64,000 nt of DNA, taken from Bacteroides thetaiotaomicron VPI-5482. GTDB lineage: Bacteria; Bacteroidota; Bacteroidia; Bacteroidales; Bacteroidaceae. Made by a program: the position numbers and the translations under genes. The stretch spans positions 3,162,001 through 3,226,000 of the forward strand of contig NC_004663.1 in the NCBI RefSeq assembly GCF_000011065.1, in the 5' to 3' direction. A model generated the notes under the pieces. The model did not search any database, was not told the DNA's origin, and saw only the letters and a list, made by a program, of their open reading frames with translations. The stretch's first letter is position 1. The number at the start of each line of letters is the position of its first letter. Shown piece after piece: positions 18,205-27,061 of this stretch.

Positions 18205-18289
18205 TTTAGGCACGGATTACGCGCGGATTACACGGTTTCTGCCAGATGCATCTCTTAAAACCGTGTAATCCGCGTAATCCGTGCCTAAA
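18205..18289. repeat. long perfect-type inverted repeat between convergent genes
   Basis: The left arm (18205-18238, TTTAGGCACGGATTACGCGC...) and the right arm (18258-18289, ...GCGTAATCCGTGCCTAAA) pair over about 30 bp, with one 2-nt bulge and a roughly 20-nt loop. It serves as a bidirectional terminator by position, but is much longer than needed. The repeated GGATTAC inside each arm suggests a dispersed palindromic element of the genome. Confidence 0.8.
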
Positions 18290-18299
18290 TTTATTATCT

Positions 18300-18725
18300 T
18301 TATTTCCCTTCTTTTGCCTTAAATGCCAGCGCATACATACGTATCTGCTTTACCATCGACAGCAACCCATTGCTACGGGTAGGAGACAAATGATCTCTCA
18401 AACCTATCTTATCGATAAAATAAAGATCAGCATTCAGTATTTCATCGGGCGTATGCCCCGAAAGGACTTTGATCAATAAAGCAATGATTCCTTTCACAAT
18501 CAAAGCGTCACTTTCCGCATTAAACACGATTTTTCCATCCACATCGTCCGCCTGAAGCCATACACGGCTCTGACAGCCTTCGATCAGATTCTGTTCGGTC
18601 TTATACTTTTCGTCGAGCGGTTCCTGTTCATTACCTAAGTCAATGAGCAGCTGGTAGCGGTCCATCCAGTCATCGAAGTCGCTGAATTCAGCAATCACTT
18701 CGTCTTGTAATTCATTAATTGACAT
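18300..18725 (-). CDS. sufE: SufE-family iron-sulfur assembly protein
   Basis: 141 residues. The SufE signature is clear, with the sulfur-accepting Cys in NLIEGCQSRVWLQ and the following KGIIALLIKVLSGHTPDEIL. SufE takes persulfide sulfur from the cysteine desulfurase SufS and stimulates its activity for Fe-S cluster assembly in the cytoplasm. It is not next to the suf operon here, which is normal in Bacteroides. It starts 30 bp downstream of the M28 peptidase stop on the same strand, and may be its operon partner. Confidence 0.92.
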   Translation of the reverse strand: MSINELQDEVIAEFSDFDDWMDRYQLLIDLGNEQEPLDEKYKTEQNLIEGCQSRVWLQADDVDGKIVFNAESDALIVKGIIALLIKVLSGHTPDEILNADLYFIDKIGLRDHLSPTRSNGLLSMVKQIRMYALAFKAKEGK

Positions 18726-18755
18726 GAAGTTATTTACGGTTTACTAGTTAACTAT

Positions 18756-19751
18756 TTACTTTTCATTATAAATCACTTCCAGCACTGTCTGTCCGACGGC
18801 TTTCAGCGTATTCTTGTCGATATGGTCCATATTATCATGAATGGTATGCCAAGTCGGGGGGAAGCCTGTTTCCGGATCATTGGGAATAATATCGATTGTC
18901 TTGATACGGGCCAGACGGTTAATAAACAGATGGTCGTCGGTGATGGTATCGCCTCTCTCATCAATGAAGGTTTTCCCATAACCTGCTTTTTTAGCCGCTT
19001 TCCATACTTTCTTGTTGATATCCGGAGCAAACTCTTCGGAATATCCTTCTTTCAGAAATACGCTGTTCTCACCACCCACCATATCGAGCAAGATACCAAA
19101 ACGGGCATTATACCCTTGCACGTGAGGATTGCGCGACCAATACTGCGAGCCGAGACACCAAGCCTCTTCCTTATGCTTTCCCTCGTAGAATTGAGGAGTT
19201 CCGTAGTCTTCCGCATCCAGAAAGATGATATCAATGCCCAGTTCCGGCTGTTGCTGGTTGACCAACCGGGCGATTTCCAGCAAAGCTCCCACTCCGCTTG
19301 CTCCGTCATTGGCTCCCAGAATAGGGGTATGGTGATTCTTTTCGTCAGCATCATTATCCGCCCACGGACGGGTATCCCAATGTGCAAACAACGCTATTCT
19401 CTTCTTACTTTCCGGTTTGTAAGAGCCGATGATGTTCCGCGCCTTCAACAGTGTGCCGTCATAGGCAATCAGATCGGCATACTGATTCGTTACCTTCGCA
19501 CCGAAAGCCTCCAGCTTTCCGGCCAGATAATTGCCACAAGCTACGTGCTCCTTCGTATTGGGGACACGGGGACCAAAATCTACCTGATTCTTTACATACA
19601 AATAGGCACTGTCCGCATCAAACTGAGGTACATTTACCACCACTTTTTCACTTTGTTCATTCGTACCAGTTGCCTTGCCGCCTCCTCCACAAGAAAAAGC
19701 AGATAATAATACAAAGGCACTCGTCAACACTATCATAGATTTCTTTTTCAT
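18756..19751 (-). CDS. M28-family peptidase / glutaminyl cyclase-like lipoprotein
   Basis: 331 residues from the internal Met at 19751, chosen because it begins the lipoprotein signal (MKKKSMIVLTSAFVLLSAFSC). Zinc-site pattern: LFAHWDTRPWADND, then ANDGASGVGALLEIARL, IIFLDAEDYG, DDHLFINR and PTWHTIHDNMDHID, as in M28 peptidases and the related glutaminyl-peptide cyclotransferases. The overall pattern, with LGSQYWSRNPH, favours the glutaminyl cyclase-like branch, which would convert N-terminal Gln to pyroglutamate on exported proteins. The choice between peptidase and cyclase is not settled by motif. Confidence 0.88.
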   Translation of the reverse strand: MKKKSMIVLTSAFVLLSAFSCGGGGKATGTNEQSEKVVVNVPQFDADSAYLYVKNQVDFGPRVPNTKEHVACGNYLAGKLEAFGAKVTNQYADLIAYDGTLLKARNIIGSYKPESKKRIALFAHWDTRPWADNDADEKNHHTPILGANDGASGVGALLEIARLVNQQQPELGIDIIFLDAEDYGTPQFYEGKHKEEAWCLGSQYWSRNPHVQGYNARFGILLDMVGGENSVFLKEGYSEEFAPDINKKVWKAAKKAGYGKTFIDERGDTITDDHLFINRLARIKTIDIIPNDPETGFPPTWHTIHDNMDHIDKNTLKAVGQTVLEVIYNEK

Positions 19752-19822
19752 CGTCCTTTTATCTATATGAAGCCTCAAAATTAGTCATTTTCACCACAGT
19801 ATCGTTCAGATAGAATGGATTA

Positions 19823-20731
19823 TTAACAAATAAACTTTAACTCCACATTTTTCTTTCCAACGGTCAATTCCACTTTCGCGCCATTGATAAGCGGTAAATT
19901 ATGCGTCACATGACCTACCGGGAAATTAAAACAAACCGGATAGTCATATTCTTTCACCAAGTCGGCCAGAGCGGGATACAACTCCTTACCCAACGAACAA
20001 TCTTCTTCATACTCGGTAAATTGACCGATAATGAGTCCGGAGAGTTTTTCAAGCACACCGCCCAGTTTCAGATTGTACATCATGCGCTCAATCGCATGGG
20101 GACGTTCACTGACATCTTCGAGAAACAGGATGGTTCCTTCGGCAGGAATATCATAAGGAGTGCCGCGCAGCCCGTAAGCTACCGCCATATTTCCGCCACG
20201 CAGGATACCTTCGGCCGTACCTTGCCTGTTCAGTTTATGCTTTTCGCAAGTATAAACGGGCAGATTACCGAAGAGAATATCTTTCAGATAGGCCACGCAA
20301 GGGTCTTCTTCCGGCTCCACGCTCAGATGACGCGCCATCAGCGAATGCAGGGAGGCATATCCATTCTTCTGAAATAAATTATGCAAGGCAGTGATGTCGC
20401 TGAATCCCAGCAACCACTTCGGATGTTCACGAAAGGCGGTGAAGTCAATCTTGTCCACCAGATGCACGGCCCCGTATCCTCCTCTGCTACAAAGAATAGC
20501 TTTCACTTTAGGATCATCCATCGCACTCTGCAAGTCTTGCAGACGTTGCCGGACCGTTCCGGCATAACGTCCGGAAGAGCCACCGGCATATTTCCCCACA
20601 GAGACTTTCAATCCCCATGATTCAAGCCGTTTCTTCGCACGTTTCAGAAACTCTTTGTCTATCTTGCTGGAAGGTGACACAATCACTACTTTGTCACCTT
20701 TCTGTAAAAAAGAAGGAAGTTGAATATTCAT
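19823..20731 (-). CDS. S66-family LD-carboxypeptidase (murein tetrapeptide)
   Basis: 302 residues, the normal length. S66 motifs are RGGYGAVHLVDKID, the nucleophile Ser in WLLGFSDITALH, the Glu in FLEDVSERPHAIERM, and the His in PVGHVTHNLPLINGAKVEL, which together give the Ser-Glu-His triad. The family removes the terminal D-Ala from murein tetrapeptides during peptidoglycan recycling, or acts on related peptides such as microcin C. There is no signal peptide, so it is cytoplasmic. It lies 10 bp after the GH16 gene and is probably transcribed with it. Confidence 0.9.
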   Translation of the reverse strand: MNIQLPSFLQKGDKVVIVSPSSKIDKEFLKRAKKRLESWGLKVSVGKYAGGSSGRYAGTVRQRLQDLQSAMDDPKVKAILCSRGGYGAVHLVDKIDFTAFREHPKWLLGFSDITALHNLFQKNGYASLHSLMARHLSVEPEEDPCVAYLKDILFGNLPVYTCEKHKLNRQGTAEGILRGGNMAVAYGLRGTPYDIPAEGTILFLEDVSERPHAIERMMYNLKLGGVLEKLSGLIIGQFTEYEEDCSLGKELYPALADLVKEYDYPVCFNFPVGHVTHNLPLINGAKVELTVGKKNVELKFIC

Positions 20732-20741
20732 ATTTAATGTT

Positions 20742-21548
20742 TTATTTGAGTGACTTTCGCTGATAAAAACGCACCCAGTCCACTTCCATTTCTACCGGAA
20801 GGTCTTTGGGATCGACTACTCCGACCCACGAACCGCCCAACTGCATATCGATCAGCAGATAAAACGGCTGGTCGAACGGGAATTGTCCTTCCTTCTGCGT
20901 CTGTATGCGGGGATAAGTAAACGTATGTATGTCGTTGACATAGAACGAAAGACTGTCCGGATACATTTCTACAGCGAAAACGTTATAGCGATCGGGATGG
21001 ATGACTCCTGTGAAGTGTGACTTGGGGTGCTCTTTGATGCCCAAAGTGTACGTATAATGAGAATGAACTGTCTGATAAGCGATAGAGTCGTCATTCAGAC
21101 GCTCCATCACATCTATTTCGCCTCCCGACGGCCATTTGGCATTTTCGGGCAACAGCCAGATAGCCGGCCATGCTCCTTTTGCGGCATTCAGCTTGGCGCA
21201 TATCTCGATGCGTCCGTCAAGGAATGCCTTTTTACCTTTGGTATAAACGCCTCCTGTCAGATAAGGTGCCGTATCATTGGGCAGCGTCTGATTGGCAATG
21301 CCTCTTAACACCAGCTTGCCTTTGCGCATGGCAAAGCAGGAATCAAAGTCTGTCATATAATTATTCCAGTCGGCCTTCCCTCGCGGAATCTTGCTCCAGA
21401 CCTGCGGGTCAAAGCCTTTTTTCTGATTAAAATTCTCTTCCCATACCAGCGACCAGCCGGAGGAAGAAACTCTTGTCGTTTTGCAGGAAACGAGTACCCA
21501 ACAAAGGAGTAATGTGCTAATAAATAATAGATTTCTGAACTGTTTCAT
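20742..21548 (-). CDS. GH16-family endo-beta-glucanase-like lipoprotein
   Basis: 268 residues with a lipoprotein signal (LLCWVLVSCKT). The GH16 catalytic signature E-[ILV]-D-x-x-E is present as GGEIDVMERL, with the flanking GAWPAIWLLP, so both acid residues are kept. Members cut beta-1,3/1,4-glucans, agars or similar beta-linked glycans. The closest pattern is laminarinase or lichenase type; the exact substrate cannot be told. No SusC/SusD genes are adjacent. It is the first gene of a likely operon with the LD-carboxypeptidase, 10 bp apart. Confidence 0.9.
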   Translation of the reverse strand: MKQFRNLLFISTLLLCWVLVSCKTTRVSSSGWSLVWEENFNQKKGFDPQVWSKIPRGKADWNNYMTDFDSCFAMRKGKLVLRGIANQTLPNDTAPYLTGGVYTKGKKAFLDGRIEICAKLNAAKGAWPAIWLLPENAKWPSGGEIDVMERLNDDSIAYQTVHSHYTYTLGIKEHPKSHFTGVIHPDRYNVFAVEMYPDSLSFYVNDIHTFTYPRIQTQKEGQFPFDQPFYLLIDMQLGGSWVGVVDPKDLPVEMEVDWVRFYQRKSLK

Positions 21549-21727
21549 TTTGTTTTAAAGTTTAAGGGGGATTCATTTGCAAAAATACAGGAAAAAACGG
21601 TTCGGTGTATATCTACACACTAAAACAACTAAAATATAACAAAATGTTACATAACAGGCGCAATTTTTCGGGTTATGAGTATTATTTTCTCAATGATTTT
21701 TCTGATATTTGCTAAAAATCTAACGTT

Positions 21728-22672
21728 ATGGAACCTATTCAGAACTTTGCCCAGCTAACAGCCCATCTTAAACAACAGAATCGTAGGAAACGAATTGCCG
21801 TAGTCTGCGCCAACGACCCTAATACGGAATATGCCATTACCCGTGCTTTGGAAGAAGGAATTGCAGAGTTTCTCATGATCGGGGATTCGGCTATTCTGGA
21901 AAAATATCCTGCCTTGAAGCAATATCCCGACTATGTGAAGACCATTCACATCGAAGATTCGGACGAAGCGGCACGCGAAGCTGTCCGCATCGTGCGTGAA
22001 GGGGGAGCGGATATTTTAATGAAAGGTATCATCAACACGGACAATCTGCTGCACGCCATCCTCGACAAAGAGAAAGGACTGCTACCCAAAGGGAAAATCC
22101 TCACGCACTTGGCGGTGATGGAGATTCCGACTTACCATAAACTGCTGTTCTTCTCCGATGCCGCAGTGATTCCACGCCCCACGCTGCAACAACGGATTGA
22201 AATGATCTGGTATGCCATCTGCACTTGCCGCCATTTCGGTATCGAGCAGCCTCGCGTCGCACTGATACACTGCACCGAAAAAGTGAGCGCCAAATTCCCG
22301 CATTCGCTGGATTATGTAAACATCGTGGAACTTGCCGAAGCGGGAGAGTTCGGAAATGTAATCATCGACGGTCCGCTGGATGTACGCACTGCCTGTGAGC
22401 AGGCGAGCGGGGACATCAAAGGAATTGTTTCGCCTATCAACGGACAGGCGGATGTGCTGATTTTCCCCAATATAGAATCGGGAAATGCGTTCTACAAGTC
22501 CGTCTCCCTGTTTGCCAATGCGGATATGGCGGGATTGTTGCAAGGGCCTATCTGTCCGGTAGTGCTCCCTTCCCGCAGTGATTCCGGCTTATCGAAATAT
22601 TACAGCATCGCAATGGCCTGCCTGCAAGTGGCCGGCTGCGAATGCAGAGAGAAGCTCAACCTGAACCGTTAA
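21728..22672 (+). CDS. ptb: phosphate butyryltransferase
   Basis: 314 residues of the phosphate acetyl/butyryltransferase family, with the Rossmann-like segments RIAVVCANDPNTEYAITRAL and ADILMKGIINTDNLLHAILD, and the C-terminal PICPVVLPSRSDSGLSKYYS. It swaps CoA for phosphate on butyryl-CoA or branched acyl-CoA. Together with butyrate kinase 30 bp downstream it forms the acyl-CoA to acid plus ATP route. In Bacteroides, which rarely make n-butyrate, isobutyrate and isovalerate from amino acids are likely products (inference). Confidence 0.92.
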   Translation: MEPIQNFAQLTAHLKQQNRRKRIAVVCANDPNTEYAITRALEEGIAEFLMIGDSAILEKYPALKQYPDYVKTIHIEDSDEAAREAVRIVREGGADILMKGIINTDNLLHAILDKEKGLLPKGKILTHLAVMEIPTYHKLLFFSDAAVIPRPTLQQRIEMIWYAICTCRHFGIEQPRVALIHCTEKVSAKFPHSLDYVNIVELAEAGEFGNVIIDGPLDVRTACEQASGDIKGIVSPINGQADVLIFPNIESGNAFYKSVSLFANADMAGLLQGPICPVVLPSRSDSGLSKYYSIAMACLQVAGCECREKLNLNR

Positions 22673-22702
22673 TCATAATTCAAACCTTATAACTCCAAAG
22701 AT

Positions 22703-23764
22703 ATGAAGATTCTGGTCATCAACCCCGGCTCCACTTCTACGAAGATAGCAGTCTACGAGAACGAAACTCCGTTGCTCGTCCGTAACATCAAGCATACGGT
22801 CGAAGAATTATCCGTTTATCCGCAGGTGATAGACCAGTTTGAATTTCGGAAGAATCTGGTTCTTCAGGAATTAGAAGCAAATGGAATACCCTTTGCATTC
22901 GATGCTGTCATCGGACGCGGCGGCCTCGTCAAACCCATTCCGGGAGGAGTCTACGCAGTCAACGAAGCCATGAAGCAAGATACTTTGCACGCCATGCGTA
23001 CCCATGCCTGCAACTTAGGCGGACTGATTGCAGCCGAACTGGCCGCTTCCCTTCCTGATTGCCCGGCTTTCATCGCAGACCCGGGAGTGGTGGATGAACT
23101 GGAAGATGTAGCGCGTATTTCGGGTTCTCCGCTGATGCCTAAGATCACCATCTGGCACGCCTTGAATCAGAAAGCAATCGCCCGCCGCTTCGCAAAAGAG
23201 CAGGGAACGAAATATGAAGAACTAGACTTGATAATCTGTCACTTAGGTGGCGGTATCTCTATAGCCGTTCATCAGCATGGCAAAGCCATTGACGCCAATA
23301 ATGCTTTAGACGGCGAAGGGCCTTTCTCGCCAGAAAGGGCTGGCACCCTTCCTGCCGGTCAGTTGATCGATATTTGTTATAGCGGACAGTTCACGAAAGA
23401 TGAATTAAAGAAGCGTATCTCCGGACGTGCCGGACTGACGGCCCATCTGGGCACTACCGATGTTCCCGCCATTATCAAAGCCATAGAAGAAGGTGACAAA
23501 AAAGCTGAACTGATACTGGATGCCATGATATATAATGTTGCGAAAGCCATTGGCGGAGCCGCCACCGTACTCTGCGGGAAAGTAGATGCCATTCTGCTGA
23601 CAGGAGGTATTGCTTATTCGGACTATATCATTTCAAGATTGAAGAAAAGAATCTCTTTCTTAGCCCCTATACATGTCTATCCCGGGGAAGGGGAAATGGA
23701 GTCATTAGCATTTAATGCTTTAGGGGCATTAAGAGGGGAACTTCCTGTACAAATCTATAAATAA
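22703..23764 (+). CDS. buk: butyrate kinase
   Basis: 353 residues of the acetokinase family, with the P-loop-like N terminus ILVINPGSTSTKIAVYENE, the catalytic region ITIWHALNQKAIARRFA, LIICHLGGGISIAVHQHG, and the C-terminal DAILLTGGIAYSDYI. It uses acyl-phosphate made by Ptb to make ATP and the free acid, in the cytoplasm. It is the second gene of the ptb-buk pair. The length is standard and all motifs are intact. Confidence 0.94.
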   Translation: MKILVINPGSTSTKIAVYENETPLLVRNIKHTVEELSVYPQVIDQFEFRKNLVLQELEANGIPFAFDAVIGRGGLVKPIPGGVYAVNEAMKQDTLHAMRTHACNLGGLIAAELAASLPDCPAFIADPGVVDELEDVARISGSPLMPKITIWHALNQKAIARRFAKEQGTKYEELDLIICHLGGGISIAVHQHGKAIDANNALDGEGPFSPERAGTLPAGQLIDICYSGQFTKDELKKRISGRAGLTAHLGTTDVPAIIKAIEEGDKKAELILDAMIYNVAKAIGGAATVLCGKVDAILLTGGIAYSDYIISRLKKRISFLAPIHVYPGEGEMESLAFNALGALRGELPVQIYK

Positions 23765-23800
23765 CAAACGTAGCCATTCCTATTTTTACCTGTAAGGCTC

Positions 23801-23946
23801 TTAGCTCCGCACGGCAATCACCTCAATTGTTACTGTTTCTTCGTGTACAGTATAAATGATTCGGGCAGATACATTATATAGCCTCCACAGTGATTTGATA
23901 GCAGTTTTGCTCTCATGCTCTAACAGTTTATCTATATCCCTTTATT
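23801..23946 (-). pseudogene. C-terminal remnant of a RelE/ParE-type toxin
   Basis: On the minus strand the frame ends at TAA 23801-23803 and reads DKLLEHESKTAIKSLWRLYN then VSARIIYTVHEETVTIEVIA and VRS. The R-L-Y-x-V-S-A-R-I-I-Y-T-V pattern is that of the last strands of RelE/ParE toxins. The frame is closed by a stop about 50 codons upstream and there is no start codon, so only the 3' third survives. No antitoxin gene is next to it. Confidence 0.5.
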
Positions 23947-23984
23947 CATGAGGGTTACAGCAATGGGAGCAACTGTGGTAGCAG

Positions 23985-24010
23985 AGTGAGAGCAAACGTT
24001 TGCTCTCACT
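23985..24010. repeat. perfect 26-bp palindrome
   Basis: AGTGAGAGCAAAC followed directly by GTTTGCTCTCACT: a perfect palindrome with no loop. TTGCTCTCA recurs at about 23906-23914 in the remnant toxin region. The dyad sits between that remnant and the minus-strand ATPase gene. It could be an operator or a cruciform-forming insertion scar. Confidence 0.75.
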
Positions 24011-24013
24011 GAA

Positions 24014-24033
24014 AGTTTCATTCGCTTGAAACT
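24014..24033. terminator. small hairpin after the ATPase gene
   Basis: AGTTTCA (24014-24020) pairs with TGAAACT (24027-24033) around TTCGCT. It lies 40 bp past the stop of the minus-strand ATPase at 24074 and before the 26-bp palindrome. There is no U-run, so the terminator call is weak. Confidence 0.35.
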
Positions 24034-24073
24034 AATGCTGGAACTACTCGAAGGGGATAAAGGCAGTAGGAAT

Positions 24074-25825
24074 CTAAAGTACTTCTTCCAGTAGCACAAG
24101 TTCCCAACTACACCATACTATCGTAATTAGTTTTAGTCCGCCTTTCGCTCTAGCCTCCGTTACCAATTCATCCTGGCTGTAACGAAGTAACTGCTCCCGC
24201 GCCCCATCGGCAAGTGCCCTTATTTCTTTCTCCGAAGCGCCAGCCTTTGCATACTTCACTTCGAGCAGATAAGTTAATGGCGGCATTACAGGAACCGACG
24301 GACTAGGTTTGAAAAGGAAGTCGGCAAAACCTTTATTCAGTTCGTATTCCGGATACAGTTGATAATAACGGTACATACCTAAATAAGCCAACAAAAAGCC
24401 CTTAATATGTGCTTCGCCCTCTATATATTCGCGAATACGGCTTTGCTCACGGATAGCCTCTGCTATAAAATTAAACAACGGTTTCCAGTCTCCTCTGAAA
24501 GCCATGTTCTCAAATAACATCGTCATCCGGTTCATATCAATCTTAAAAATATCATGTTTGATATATCCTTGGATCAAAAAGCTAAAAAGCTGTTCTCTGA
24601 CCACCAGATTCGGGACATGCAGAATGGGTCTTCCCACCATATCGACTCCTTTAATAGAAAGAAGTCCGAAATAGAATAACAAAGACTTGAAATTGCGTAC
24701 ATCCGTCATTTCCAATGCGGAAAAGTGTGTAGCAATGTCCGTAGTTATTTCTCCCTGCTCGGCTATTTCTTTAATAACAGAGAAGTTCTCCCCCAATCCG
24801 TGGTCAAGACGAATCAAGTAAGCTAATTTATTAAAGTCAGTACGAATGTTGGGGTCTACAATTTCATCAGGCTTTTCTCCATGCAATACAAAAGATTTCA
24901 TAAAGTAAAGCACCATATCGGAGTTAAACATACAATCTGCTAATCTACTTCTACTAAAGCAGTAATTGTCATAGTTGGGTTTCATCATGACAATTGTCTC
25001 ATCTACCGTTTGCATGAGCACTCCCTGTTCTTTATAATAAGTAAGCATTTCACGCAGTTCCGCTTCACTGAAACCTACTAAATCATTAAACCAAGGATCA
25101 GTCGTAATATTGGTTCCGATATTAAAGCCACTGGTGACGTCATCCATCGTGACAGGACTCACTCCTGTGATAAACATACGCTGAAGAGCGGACCCCGTAC
25201 CGGTGGTAGCAGCCTTTATCACATTAAAGAATCCACGAACAAAGCCTTCACCATGAGTCGCCTTTTGATAATACTCTGTACCATAGGTCGAAAGAATCGT
25301 ATTCGTAAAATTATCATATTCATCAATAAGGAGATAAATAGGTAGATTTCCTTTACGGGAAGCATAAGAATTGATAGCTGATAAAAAAGCACCCGGATCT
25401 TGCTGTATCTCTTCATCGAGAACATCCCAAATTTCTTTTCCCAAAAGATCTTCATATTTGAACACAAAATCCCTAAGCTTACTACAGCAATGCAATTTAA
25501 ATGATCGCTCTACTTCATTGACATTAGAACTTACTTCCGAAAAGTTGAACCGCATAATGAGATAACAATTATGCTTCGGGGTTGGATGTTGACCTATATA
25601 AAGATGCCCGAATAGCTCATCAAAGTCATTAGCATATACTACATCGTAATAAGCCTCCAACATAGCCAAAGTCAAACTCTTTCCAAACCGACGAGGACGA
25701 ATCAGGAAAAGATAAGCCGGTTGCATCTCGATTCTCTCGATGAACATGGTCTTATCTACATAGTAATAATTGTCCTTTTGAATTCGGGCAAAGTCCGTCA
25801 ATCCATAGGGTATTTGTTTCATCAT
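24074..25825 (-). CDS. AAA-ATPase-like / DUF1703 (PD-(D/E)XK) protein
   Basis: 583 residues. The N-terminal AAA-ATPase-like domain begins MMKQIPYGLTDFARIQKDNY, with the Walker A-like LIRPRRFGKSLTLAML and Walker B LPIYLLIDEYDNF. The C-terminal DUF1703 domain belongs to the PD-(D/E)XK nuclease superfamily, and its core residues are seen in KGFADFLFKPSP and TYLLEVKYAK (D...ExK). The family is abundant and often multi-copy in Bacteroides; its role is unknown, with defence or mobile-element functions proposed. An HTH gene lies 29 bp upstream on the same strand and probably regulates it. Confidence 0.85.
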   Translation of the reverse strand: MMKQIPYGLTDFARIQKDNYYYVDKTMFIERIEMQPAYLFLIRPRRFGKSLTLAMLEAYYDVVYANDFDELFGHLYIGQHPTPKHNCYLIMRFNFSEVSSNVNEVERSFKLHCCSKLRDFVFKYEDLLGKEIWDVLDEEIQQDPGAFLSAINSYASRKGNLPIYLLIDEYDNFTNTILSTYGTEYYQKATHGEGFVRGFFNVIKAATTGTGSALQRMFITGVSPVTMDDVTSGFNIGTNITTDPWFNDLVGFSEAELREMLTYYKEQGVLMQTVDETIVMMKPNYDNYCFSRSRLADCMFNSDMVLYFMKSFVLHGEKPDEIVDPNIRTDFNKLAYLIRLDHGLGENFSVIKEIAEQGEITTDIATHFSALEMTDVRNFKSLLFYFGLLSIKGVDMVGRPILHVPNLVVREQLFSFLIQGYIKHDIFKIDMNRMTMLFENMAFRGDWKPLFNFIAEAIREQSRIREYIEGEAHIKGFLLAYLGMYRYYQLYPEYELNKGFADFLFKPSPSVPVMPPLTYLLEVKYAKAGASEKEIRALADGAREQLLRYSQDELVTEARAKGGLKLITIVWCSWELVLLEEVL

Positions 25826-25854
25826 ATCACGATTCCTTTCATTATATTTGTTCT

Positions 25855-26298
25855 TTATTTCTGCAAGCTCTGCTCTATATTTTGCAAACGACGTTCCAGT
25901 GCTGCGTACTTTTCATCCTTCTCTTTCAGCAGACGTTCGTAGAGTTCAGTGATTTTTTCGATAGGATTATAATTATTCACTCTATTATTTTCCTCCACAT
26001 AGCCACCAATATTAGCAGAAGCCTGATCATTATTATTCACCGTATTATTTTCAAACACCACCGTCTGCGCATCCTCTTCCAAACTCTTCAGATACTCGAA
26101 AGGGACTCCCAATGCCCGTGAAAAGCGGTGTAACATTTCATCATCAATCACTCTCATCTGCTCATATTTAGATACTGCTGATTGTGATAAATGTACTAAT
26201 TGGCTTAAAACCTCCTGATTCATATTCTTTTCTATACGAAAACGACGTATGTTATGTCCATGATGAACTCTCCCAACAGTTAATTCTTCTGCTTCCAT
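25855..26298 (-). CDS. Cro/CI-family HTH regulator with C-terminal coiled coil
   Basis: 147 residues. Residues 15-75 form an HTH domain (IRRFRIEKNMNQEVLSQLVH then SQSAVSKYEQMRVIDDEMLH). An Asn-rich linker follows (ENNTVNNNDQASANIGGYVE), and the last 45 residues are a charged coiled coil (LYERLLKEKDEKYAALERRL). The coiled coil may give an oligomer or a partner-binding arm. The gene is 29 bp upstream of the DUF1703 ATPase, likely one transcript. A Bacteroides-type promoter was not identified with confidence. Confidence 0.8.
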   Translation of the reverse strand: MEAEELTVGRVHHGHNIRRFRIEKNMNQEVLSQLVHLSQSAVSKYEQMRVIDDEMLHRFSRALGVPFEYLKSLEEDAQTVVFENNTVNNNDQASANIGGYVEENNRVNNYNPIEKITELYERLLKEKDEKYAALERRLQNIEQSLQK

Positions 26299-26508
26299 GA
26301 TTCTTTTTTCTTTTTAAAATCCAACAAATATACAAATGAAAAGTTTCGTTCGAAGCAAATATACGAAAAAAACGAATAGATGTGGTAATATGAATAAAAG
26401 GAATATTCCAACTTAGCAAATGGAATAAAAATCATATTACTTTCATTCTAAAGTTCAAAAAGAAATTAGAACTTTGCCAAGTATAAAATAAACACCAAAC
26501 GAACAAAT

Positions 26509-26823
26509 ATGATAAAAGTATTGACCGAAACAGAATACAAGTTCTTAAAAGAATTCATTGCCCTGATAGAAAAATACAACTTACTTTTCACTACAGATGA
26601 AAAGGGAGAAATTGAAGTCACAGTTCATAGACAACAATTAGCAACAGAAACAAATCAGAATTCAGATTTACTACATACTCCCATACACTTAGGAGATTGT
26701 TTCGACGAAACAGAACTAAATTACATATTAGATCAAACTGATGAAAGAATAAAACAGATAGCAGAAGAATATCAGTCAAAAGAGATATTCACCCAACATC
26801 TAAGCAAAAACAATAAATCCTAA
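26509..26823 (+). CDS. small hydrophilic protein of unknown function
   Basis: 104 residues, mainly helical and acidic, without membrane segments; it begins MIKVLTETEYKFLKEFIALI. I recognise no family. It is divergent from the HTH gene (starts 210 bp apart), sits in AT-rich accessory DNA and is followed 190 bp later by an insertion sequence. The base composition is more AT-rich than the core genes. Confidence 0.5.
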   Translation: MIKVLTETEYKFLKEFIALIEKYNLLFTTDEKGEIEVTVHRQQLATETNQNSDLLHTPIHLGDCFDETELNYILDQTDERIKQIAEEYQSKEIFTQHLSKNNKS

Positions 26824-27061
26824 TCTATATATAAATACCCCACCAGTCTTTTTTTATCCCCACGGCCTCTTTCTTTTTATAAGGAAGGGGTCGTCCCTTT
26901 TAAAATAAAGACATCAACTCCAAACTACGGAAAGCTTCATATCCGAATCAGTTATACGCTAAATTGTTAGTCCATATAAATCAAGTATCAGTATCATATG
27001 GGGCAAGCGTTGGTTTTGTAGTGTACTGAATAAGTTGACACTTCAAAAATCGAAAATAAAG

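Noticed and set aside
18822..19706. 294-codon frame antisense to the M28 peptidase
   Set aside because: It is a shadow of a gene with all zinc-site motifs and a lipoprotein signal on the other strand; the translation has no family features.
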